Shown in pieces: positions 26,162-32,376 of a stretch of 32,376 bases of DNA. The notes beneath the pieces were generated by a model. That model ran no database searches. It had not been told where the DNA came from and was given only the letters and a program-made list of their open reading frames with translations. The number at the start of each line of letters is the position of its first letter. The first letter of the stretch is position 1. The DNA lies in the NCBI GenBank assembly GCA_947630245.1, contig CANRGR010000012.1:1-32376 (forward strand), in the 5' to 3' direction. Made by a program: the position numbers and the translations under genes. The DNA is from an uncultured Clostridia bacterium. GTDB lineage: Bacteria > Bacillota > Clostridia > Christensenellales > Borkfalkiaceae.

Positions 26162-28101
26162 CTGATCTTCGCCCCGCTTTCCACCGCCTTTTCGGGCGAG
26201 AGGAGACTGAGATTTCCCTCCCCGTCCTCGGCGCAGAGAATCATGCCCTCGGAGAGCACGCCGCACAGCTTCACGGGTTTCAGATTCGTGACGAGCACGA
26301 CCCTCTTCCCCACCATTTCTTCGGGCGTGTAGTATTTTGCGATCCCCGAGACGACGGAGCGGACTTCCTCGCCCACCCGCACCGTCTCGTGGAGCAGTTT
26401 TTCGCTCTTTTGCACCTTTTCGCAGGCGATGACTTCGCCCACTTTCAGCTCGATTTTCGAAAAGTCGTCGATCGAAATCTCCGCTTTCTCCGAAATCTCC
26501 GCCTTCGGAGGCTTTGAAGGTTCCGCTTTTGCGGACGCGAGAAGTTTCTCCACTTCCGAAAGTTCCTTGCGGATGTCGTAGCGGGGGAAGAGGGGCGGAA
26601 GTTTCCGCACCTGCGCGCCCGCCCGCAAAGAACCGAATTTCGCCTCGCCGAATCCGACGTCCGCGGGATAGGAGAAACTCTCCAAGATGAATGCGGGCGC
26701 CTTCGTGAGGAAGGGTTTGAGAAGAATCGCCGACACGCGGCACACTTCCGCAAGGTGATAGAGCACCGTGCCGAGCCGCTCCTTTTTGCCCGGATCCTTT
26801 GCGAGCAGCCAGGGCTGGGTTTCGTCGATATATTTGTTTGCCCGCCCGACGAGCGCGAAGATGTGTTCGAGCGCCTCGGGCGCGTTGAGCCGATCCATCG
26901 CGTCCTTCACGCGCGGGAAGAGAGCGTCCGTCATCTCCTCGATCTCGCGGTCGAGGGGTTCAATCTCTCCGCATGCGGGCAGGGAATCGAAGTTCTGTGT
27001 GATCATCGCCGTCGTGCGGGAGACGAGATTCCCGAGATCGTTCGCAAGGTCGGCGTTGATTCTGCCGAGGAAGCGCTCGCCCGTATATTCGCCGTCGCTG
27101 CCGAAGGGAATCTCGCGGAGCAGATAGTAGCGCACCGCGTCCGCGCCGTACCGCTTGACGAGCTCGTAGGGGTCGGTCAGCTCGGGGCGGGCGTTCTCCT
27201 TCGATTTGGAGAGTTTCTCGCCGCCGATGAGCAGCCACCCGTGCCCGTAAATCTGCTTGGGGAGCGGCTCGCCGAGCGCCATTAAAATCGCGGGCCAGAC
27301 GATCGCGTGGAACCGCACGATCTCCTTGCCCACGAGATGCAGATCCGCGGGCCAATATTTTTTGTAGCGTTCGTCGCCGTCCGTGCCGTATCCGAGCGCG
27401 GAGATATAGTTCAGAAGCGCGTCGATCCAGACGTACGCCGTGTGCTTTTCGTCGAAGGGAAGGGGCACGCCCCACTTCACCGTCGTGCGGGAGACCGAAA
27501 AGTCGTTGAGACCCGCTTTGAGGAAGTTGTTCACCATCTCGTTGACGCGGGACTTGGGCTGCAAGAAGGCGGGGTTGTCCTCATAGAGTTTGAGGATGCG
27601 GGGAGCGTACTTGGAAAGGCGGAAGAAATAGCTCTCCTCCTTTTGCAGGGAGACGTCTCTGCCGCAGTCGGGACATTTCCCGTTTTTCAGCTGCGCCTCC
27701 GTCCAGAACGCCTCGCAGGGCGTGCAATAGTATCCCTCGTATTCCGCCTTGTAGATGTCGCCGCTGTCATAGAGTTTTTGGTAGACCTTCTGCACACAGC
27801 GGATATGATCTTCGTCCGTCGTGCGGATGAAGCGGTCGTAGCCGATGTCAAGCAGCCGCCACATGTCTTGAAGCCGACCGACGAGCGGATCAATGAACCC
27901 GCGGGGCGTGACGCCGCGCTTTGTCGCCTCTTTTTCCACCTTCTGCCCGTGTTCGTCCGTGCCCGTCAGAAAGTAGACGTCCTCGCCCATGAGCTTGTGA
28001 AAGCGGGCGAGCGCGTCGCAGATGACCGTCGTATAGCAATGCCCGATGTGCCAATTCCCGCTGGGATAATAGATGGGCGTTGTGATATAAAACTTTTTCA
28101 T
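26158..28101 (-). CDS. metG: Methionyl-tRNA synthetase with C-terminal tRNA-binding domain
   Basis: TTPIYYPSGNWHIGHCYTT, zinc pairs CTPCEAF/CPDCGRD, KLSKSKEN; C-terminal IELKVGEVIACEKV domain. Confidence 0.97.
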   Translation of the reverse strand: MKKFYITTPIYYPSGNWHIGHCYTTVICDALARFHKLMGEDVYFLTGTDEHGQKVEKEATKRGVTPRGFIDPLVGRLQDMWRLLDIGYDRFIRTTDEDHIRCVQKVYQKLYDSGDIYKAEYEGYYCTPCEAFWTEAQLKNGKCPDCGRDVSLQKEESYFFRLSKYAPRILKLYEDNPAFLQPKSRVNEMVNNFLKAGLNDFSVSRTTVKWGVPLPFDEKHTAYVWIDALLNYISALGYGTDGDERYKKYWPADLHLVGKEIVRFHAIVWPAILMALGEPLPKQIYGHGWLLIGGEKLSKSKENARPELTDPYELVKRYGADAVRYYLLREIPFGSDGEYTGERFLGRINADLANDLGNLVSRTTAMITQNFDSLPACGEIEPLDREIEEMTDALFPRVKDAMDRLNAPEALEHIFALVGRANKYIDETQPWLLAKDPGKKERLGTVLYHLAEVCRVSAILLKPFLTKAPAFILESFSYPADVGFGEAKFGSLRAGAQVRKLPPLFPRYDIRKELSEVEKLLASAKAEPSKPPKAEISEKAEISIDDFSKIELKVGEVIACEKVQKSEKLLHETVRVGEEVRSVVSGIAKYYTPEEMVGKRVVLVTNLKPVKLCGVLSEGMILCAEDGEGNLSLLSPEKAVESGAKIR

Positions 28102-28119
28102 GGATCTCCTCCGAATGCC

Positions 28120-28148
28120 ATTATAGCGCAAATCAAAAGAAATAGCAA
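28120..28148 (-). promoter_or_regulatory. Sigma-A-like promoter of metG
   Basis: TTGCTA-N17-TATAAT on minus. Confidence 0.7.
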
Positions 28149-28194
28149 CGATTTTCGGGCGGGAATCGGGCGGAGCGCGGCGGGCGGTTTGTCC

Positions 28195-28223
28195 GCATAT
28201 TTCCCCCGCTTTTGCCATACAAT
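28195..28223 (+). promoter_or_regulatory. Sigma-E-type sporulation promoter of spmA
   Basis: GCATATTT-N13-CATACAAT, matching the KMATATTT / CATACAHT mother-cell sigma-E motifs. Confidence 0.65.
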
Positions 28224-28228
28224 AGCGC

Positions 28229-28792
28229 ATGAACGGAATTTTCGGCGCGGTGTTTCTGCTTTCCGCCCTGCTCTTCCTCATTTTCGATCCCGACGGCTTT
28301 CTCGGCGCGCTTCTTGCGGGCGGGCAGAAGGCGGCGACCCTCTCGCTCTCCCTTCTCGCCGTCTACTGCGTCTGGCTGGGATTCTTTAAGGTGCTCGAAA
28401 AAAGCGGGCTCGCGGGGAATCTCTCGCGGCGGATGCTCCCGCTCGCAAGACGGCTCTTCCGCTCCGACGATCCCGCCGCTCTCGGCGACGCATGCGGAAA
28501 TCTCTCCGCCAATCTGCTCGGGCTCCCCGGCGCGCCCACGCCGCTCGGAATCCGCGCCGCGGAACGGTTCTGCGCGGCAAACAATTTCTACGCCGCCGAC
28601 ATGCTCTTTGTGCTCAACGCCACAAGTCTGCAACTTCTGCCCGCGACCGTCATCGCCATGCGCCTTGCGGCGGGCTCCTCGGCGCCCGCGGATATCTTCT
28701 TGCCCACCCTACTCTCGACCCTCCTCTCCTCCGCGCTCGGCGTTCTCCTGCTTTCTCTCACGTCCCGAAGAAAAAGGCGGAGAAAACGATGA
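28229..28792 (+). CDS. spmA: Spore maturation protein A
   Basis: GGQKAATLSLSLLAVYCVWLGFFKVLEKSGL, NLLGLPGAPTPLGIRA. Confidence 0.9.
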   Translation: MNGIFGAVFLLSALLFLIFDPDGFLGALLAGGQKAATLSLSLLAVYCVWLGFFKVLEKSGLAGNLSRRMLPLARRLFRSDDPAALGDACGNLSANLLGLPGAPTPLGIRAAERFCAANNFYAADMLFVLNATSLQLLPATVIAMRLAAGSSAPADIFLPTLLSTLLSSALGVLLLSLTSRRKRRRKR

Positions 28793-29301
28793 AGTTCCTC
28801 TCCCTCCTCATTCCCCTGCTCTTTCTCCTCGTCTTTTCCTACGCCCTCCGCAGGAAGGTCCGCCTCTACGACGCCTTTACCGAGGGCGTGAAGGACGCCG
28901 CGCCCCTGATTCTGACCCTCTTCCCCTTCCTCGCCGCCATTCTCATGCTCAGCGAACTCTTCGAGCAGAGCGGACTGTCCGCCATGCTCGCCTCCGTTCT
29001 CTCCCCCGCCCTCCGCGCGCTCGGCATTCCGGCGGAGATCGCAAAGCTCGTCCTGCTCAAACCCTTCTCGGGAAGCGGCTCCACCGCGCTGCTCGGCGAG
29101 ATCTTCTCCTCCTACGGCGCGGACAGCTACATCGCCCGCTGCGCCTGCGTCGCCTACGGGTCGGGCGAGACCGTGTTCTACATCTCCGCCGTCTACTTCG
29201 CCCGCACCAAACGGAAAAAATTGTTAAAACCAATCATGATTTCCCTCACCGCAAATTTTGCCGCCGTCGTATTCGGCTGTTTTCTGTGTCGATTTTTGTA
29301 A
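28789..29301 (+). CDS. spmB: Spore maturation protein B
   Basis: ALRRKVRLYDAFTEGVKDAAPLILTLFPFLAAILML, KPFSGSGSTALLGEI, ATGA overlap with spmA. Confidence 0.92.
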   Translation: MKFLSLLIPLLFLLVFSYALRRKVRLYDAFTEGVKDAAPLILTLFPFLAAILMLSELFEQSGLSAMLASVLSPALRALGIPAEIAKLVLLKPFSGSGSTALLGEIFSSYGADSYIARCACVAYGSGETVFYISAVYFARTKRKKLLKPIMISLTANFAAVVFGCFLCRFL

Positions 29302-29429
29302 GATAACCGCGATAAAAATGATAAAATGTAATTTTGTGACAAAACAAAAATGTTACTTTGATGATAATTTTCATATTATGATCCTGCGCATACAAAAACA
29401 TTCTCCCGAAAAAATTCCAAAGAATTTGA

Positions 29430-29571
29430 TTTACTTTCAGGCGAAAAGGGAATATAATAGTCTCATCAAACGAAGCGGGACAGCCCGCAAGAAACGAACG
29501 CTCATAATTTTCCCCCTTATCATATAAGGAGTCCCCTCGGGAATGCTGTTCCCGGGGGGACTTCCGTTTTC
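29430..29571 (+). ncRNA. Possible structured transcript downstream of spmB
   Basis: TTTACT-N17-TATAAT at 29430-29458, then three hairpins at 29475-29488, 29515-29529 and 29530-29562, ending near CGTTTTC. Confidence 0.3.
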
Positions 29572-29585
29572 TCATGCAAAGCGGA

Positions 29586-31046
29586 TTACGGCGCCGCGGC
29601 GGGCGGAGCCTCGGTCTTTGGCGGACGGGAAAGATCGGAGCCCTCGGCATAGACGAGGAGCACGGAATAGAGCAATCCCGGACCGAAACTGAAAAAGTGG
29701 CATTCGACGAGGCTCGTGAGGAGCAGTGCGGCGATGGAGAGGAAGATATAGGTCTTTTCGGGGCTCGGGTTGCGGAAGAGCATGAAGAGCGTCTCCACCC
29801 GATGCAGGAGATAGCACACGAGCCCGAAGATCCCGCACGAGGCGAGCATTTGAAGAAGGGTATTGTGATAGCGCGGGGGCAGGAAGGTGGATCCCTTGAT
29901 GGAGGGATCAATCCATTGGAATGCGGTACAGCGGTAAAATCCCACGCCGAAGAAGGGCGCGGACGTGAAGTGGTTCCAGCCCTCTTCATACAGCTCCGTG
30001 CGCCCGTTGGAGACGTCGCCGCCGAAGGTCTTGTTGAGAAGATCGCCGAAGAGTTTGACGAATTTGTCGCGCAGGACGGCGGCGAGGCAGACCGCCGCAA
30101 AGAATGCCGCCGCGAGGACGATGAGATGGAGCAGGCGCTCCTCTTTGCCGCACGGGATCAGCAAAAGGACGAATCCCGCGGCATACAGCGCCGCGCCCGC
30201 GAGAATGGAACTGCGGCTCTGCGTCATGACGAGCCCGCCGAAGAGCAGGCAGGAAAGGACGGTGTAGATCCACCCGTGCCGCGAACCGCGCGCAAGATAG
30301 AGCGCGGCGGGCAGGGACATCGCGATCACACAGCCCACGTTATTGTACATGCCCCAGCCCGTGATGAGCACGCCGCGGTCGCTTCCTCCGTCCGCGTCGT
30401 GCAGAATCCCCGATTTGAGATACATGCCGAGGAGTTCGACGAGCATGCCGAGCCCGATCGCCAAAAACAGCTTGGCGAAGTCGCGCTTTCCCGCGCTCGT
30501 CCAATCCACGCCGTAATAAAAATAGAAGTACAGCCCGCAGAGCGAAGCGATGACGGCGAAGCCGAAGAGCGCCGTGCGGAATCCGTAAGAGCCCGAGAAC
30601 AGCCCGCCGAGCACAAAGGAGAGCCCGAGCCCGCCGAAGCCGAGTGCGAGCAGGGGCGGTTTTTTCTTCTGTCCCCGCCAAAGAATGGTGACGAGCCGCC
30701 CGATCATGAGCACGCCCGCAAGGCACAGAATGACGGTGAGCTGGATCCGGAAGGCGGGAAGATAGAACGCCGCCGTATGGGGGTGGAGCGCGGGGTTATT
30801 CTCATAGGAAACCGTCATATAGGAACAGCAGGCGATGGGAATGAGGGCGCGGACGTCGGCGTCGAACAAAATGACGAGCGTCCCGAGGAGAAGATAGAGA
30901 TAAAAGACGGGAAGTTCGAGCGAAAACAGATTGGCAAGCGCCATGAGCGCGACGACAAGAGACAGATACCACGGCGAACGGAAAAAGGCGCAGAGCGTCC
31001 GGATGGGCGCGCTCGTTCTCAATTTTGCGATGGATTCCGTCAGCAT
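29586..31046 (-). CDS. O-antigen ligase-like polysaccharide polymerase
   Basis: Polytopic, GWGMYNNVGCVIAMSLPAALYL, TQSRSSILAGAAL, PPRYHNTLLQMLASCGIFGLVCYL. Confidence 0.75.
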   Translation of the reverse strand: MLTESIAKLRTSAPIRTLCAFFRSPWYLSLVVALMALANLFSLELPVFYLYLLLGTLVILFDADVRALIPIACCSYMTVSYENNPALHPHTAAFYLPAFRIQLTVILCLAGVLMIGRLVTILWRGQKKKPPLLALGFGGLGLSFVLGGLFSGSYGFRTALFGFAVIASLCGLYFYFYYGVDWTSAGKRDFAKLFLAIGLGMLVELLGMYLKSGILHDADGGSDRGVLITGWGMYNNVGCVIAMSLPAALYLARGSRHGWIYTVLSCLLFGGLVMTQSRSSILAGAALYAAGFVLLLIPCGKEERLLHLIVLAAAFFAAVCLAAVLRDKFVKLFGDLLNKTFGGDVSNGRTELYEEGWNHFTSAPFFGVGFYRCTAFQWIDPSIKGSTFLPPRYHNTLLQMLASCGIFGLVCYLLHRVETLFMLFRNPSPEKTYIFLSIAALLLTSLVECHFFSFGPGLLYSVLLVYAEGSDLSRPPKTEAPPAAAP

Positions 31047-31105
31047 ACTGTCATTCTACTCCTTTGCGGCGGAAAAATCAAGCCTTTTCCGAACGCGGGC
31101 GGAAA

Positions 31106-31912
31106 TTACTTCCCGCCGAGCAGTTCGCGGTAAATTTCGCTCTTGGGGACGCCGCGGTCCCGCGCGGCGAGTTTGAGCGCCTCCTTTTTGTCGTACCCTT
31201 CTTCGAGATACTTTTGCACATGTTCCGCGGCGGAGAGCGCGTTGAGGGGATTCTCCCGCTCCTCCGCGCCCGCGACGAGCAGGACGTATTCTCCCCGCTT
31301 CTCGCCCGCAAGTCCCTTTGAGAGGCGGAAGCGCACCGTCTCCTCGTGGATCTTCGTGATCTCGCGGACGGCGCAGGCGTCGCGGTCGCCGAACGCCTCG
31401 AAACAGGACGCTATATAGCGGTCCACGTCCTGCGGGGCGCAGTGGAAGATGAGCGTCTCGCGCGACAGGGCGTACCGTTCGAGCAGTTTCTTCCGCTCGC
31501 CCGCCTTCTCGGGGAGAAAGCCGAGGAAGGTAAACCGGTCGGCGGGGAGGGCGGAGAGCACGAGCGCGCAGGGAAACGCGCAGGCGCCCGGAATGACGGT
31601 GTACGGCTCGCCCGCCTCGCGCAGCATTGCGCAGACGGCGTTGCCCGGATCGGAGATGACGGGCATTCCCGCGTCCGAGACGATCGCCACTTCCTCGCCC
31701 GCGCGCGCATGCGCGAGAATCTTCTCCGCCGCCTCCCGTTCGTTGAATTTATGGCAGGAGAAGAGGGGTTTTTTGATTTCATACGCCGTGAGCAGTCCGA
31801 GCGTATGGCGGGTGTCCTCGCAAAAGATCACGTCCGCCCCGCGTAGCGTTTCGAGCGCGCGCAGGGTGATGTCTTTGAGATTCCCGATCGGGGTCGCAAC
31901 AAAACTGATCAT
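31106..31912 (-). CDS. rsmI: 16S rRNA (cytidine(1402)-2'-O)-methyltransferase RsmI
   Basis: MISFVATPIGNLKDITLRALETLRGADVIFCEDTRHT, VSDAGMPVISDPG. Confidence 0.96.
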   Translation of the reverse strand: MISFVATPIGNLKDITLRALETLRGADVIFCEDTRHTLGLLTAYEIKKPLFSCHKFNEREAAEKILAHARAGEEVAIVSDAGMPVISDPGNAVCAMLREAGEPYTVIPGACAFPCALVLSALPADRFTFLGFLPEKAGERKKLLERYALSRETLIFHCAPQDVDRYIASCFEAFGDRDACAVREITKIHEETVRFRLSKGLAGEKRGEYVLLVAGAEERENPLNALSAAEHVQKYLEEGYDKKEALKLAARDRGVPKSEIYRELLGGK

Positions 31913-32376
31913 GTTAGTTCTCCGTATCCGGGGCGGTTGACGAGGGTGGGCAGGATTTCGAGCCCCTGCCGCCCACCCTTTCCCGCGGCGAGCAGAACGG
32001 CGTACGGCGCCGCGCCCTCCTTTCCCGCCACCGGCTGCAATTTTTTGGGTTCCAGATTGTGTGCCCGCAGTACCGTGATGAGATCCGCGAGACGGTCGGC
32101 GCGATGGATGAGCGCAAACCGTCCGCCGAATTTGAGACAGCGCGCCGCCGCCGCGACGAGTTCTTCGAGCGTGAGCGAAAGCTCCTTGCGGCAGACCGCC
32201 TTGTCCGCGTCCGCCTTTTCGAATCCGCCCTTCTCATAGGGCGGATTGGCGAGAATGAGCGAAAACGCCTCCACATAGCGGGCGGGAATGTCCTGTATTC
32301 GGACATTTTCGACGGTGAATTTGTCGCAAAGTCCGTTGAGGGCGACCGTGCGCGCGCTCATTCCGGCGAGCGCGGG
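31909..32376 (-). CDS. TrmN6-like tRNA1(Val) adenine-N6-methyltransferase, truncated at the window edge
   Basis: ILANPPYEKGG motif; reading frame stays open to 32376; ATGA overlap with rsmI. Confidence 0.88.
   Translation of the reverse strand, partial: PALAGMSARTVALNGLCDKFTVENVRIQDIPARYVEAFSLILANPPYEKGGFEKADADKAVCRKELSLTLEELVAAAARCLKFGGRFALIHRADRLADLITVLRAHNLEPKKLQPVAGKEGAAPYAVLLAAGKGGRQGLEILPTLVNRPGYGELT

Noticed and set aside
28102-28228. Possible T-box leader for metG
   Set aside because: The gap is only ~127 bp, the metG -10 is ~20 nt from its ATG, and no specifier or antiterminator motif is visible.
29258-29527. 89-aa ORF across the AT-rich island
   Set aside because: Starts inside spmB, no SD, no motif; the interval is better explained as non-coding.
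1-32376. CRISPR arrays, tRNA/rRNA genes, transposase or phage genes
   Set aside because: No regularly spaced direct repeats, no GGTTCGAATCC-type tRNA arm, no integrase/transposase motif seen by eye.

Overview
The window looks like a GC-rich chromosomal segment from a spore-forming Clostridia-type Firmicute. Most genes are on the minus strand. Recognisable content: a Cthe_2159-like carbohydrate-binding lipoprotein, hemolysin III, an ABC exporter pair, mntP behind a textbook yybP-ykoY Mn2+ riboswitch, an RlmI-like methyltransferase, MgtC plus a CPA antiporter, cardiolipin synthase, trmL, the ypeB/sleB germination pair, dnaJ/dnaK/grpE, a PyrE-like protein, spoIIR, rsmA, tatD, metG, spmA-spmB, an O-antigen-ligase-like protein, rsmI and a TrmN6-like methyltransferase cut by the window edge. 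The strongest unexplained signal is a ~92-nt element present as two inverted copies flanking dnaK-grpE-PRTase. The copies align without gaps, and their differences include three compensatory base-pair swaps in one hairpin plus G-U/A-U changes in a second, which suggests a selected folded RNA or ssDNA element. Other leads are a candidate ~85-nt sRNA with a consensus promoter, an uncalled 54-codon ORF with its own SD and strong terminator, a YpeB with a ~215-residue Lys/Arg/Glu/Ala-rich N-terminal extension, apparently leaderless starts for rlmI-like and spmA, and a duplicated operator-like motif between grpE and the PRTase gene. All calls come from reading the sequence; no searches or folding were run.
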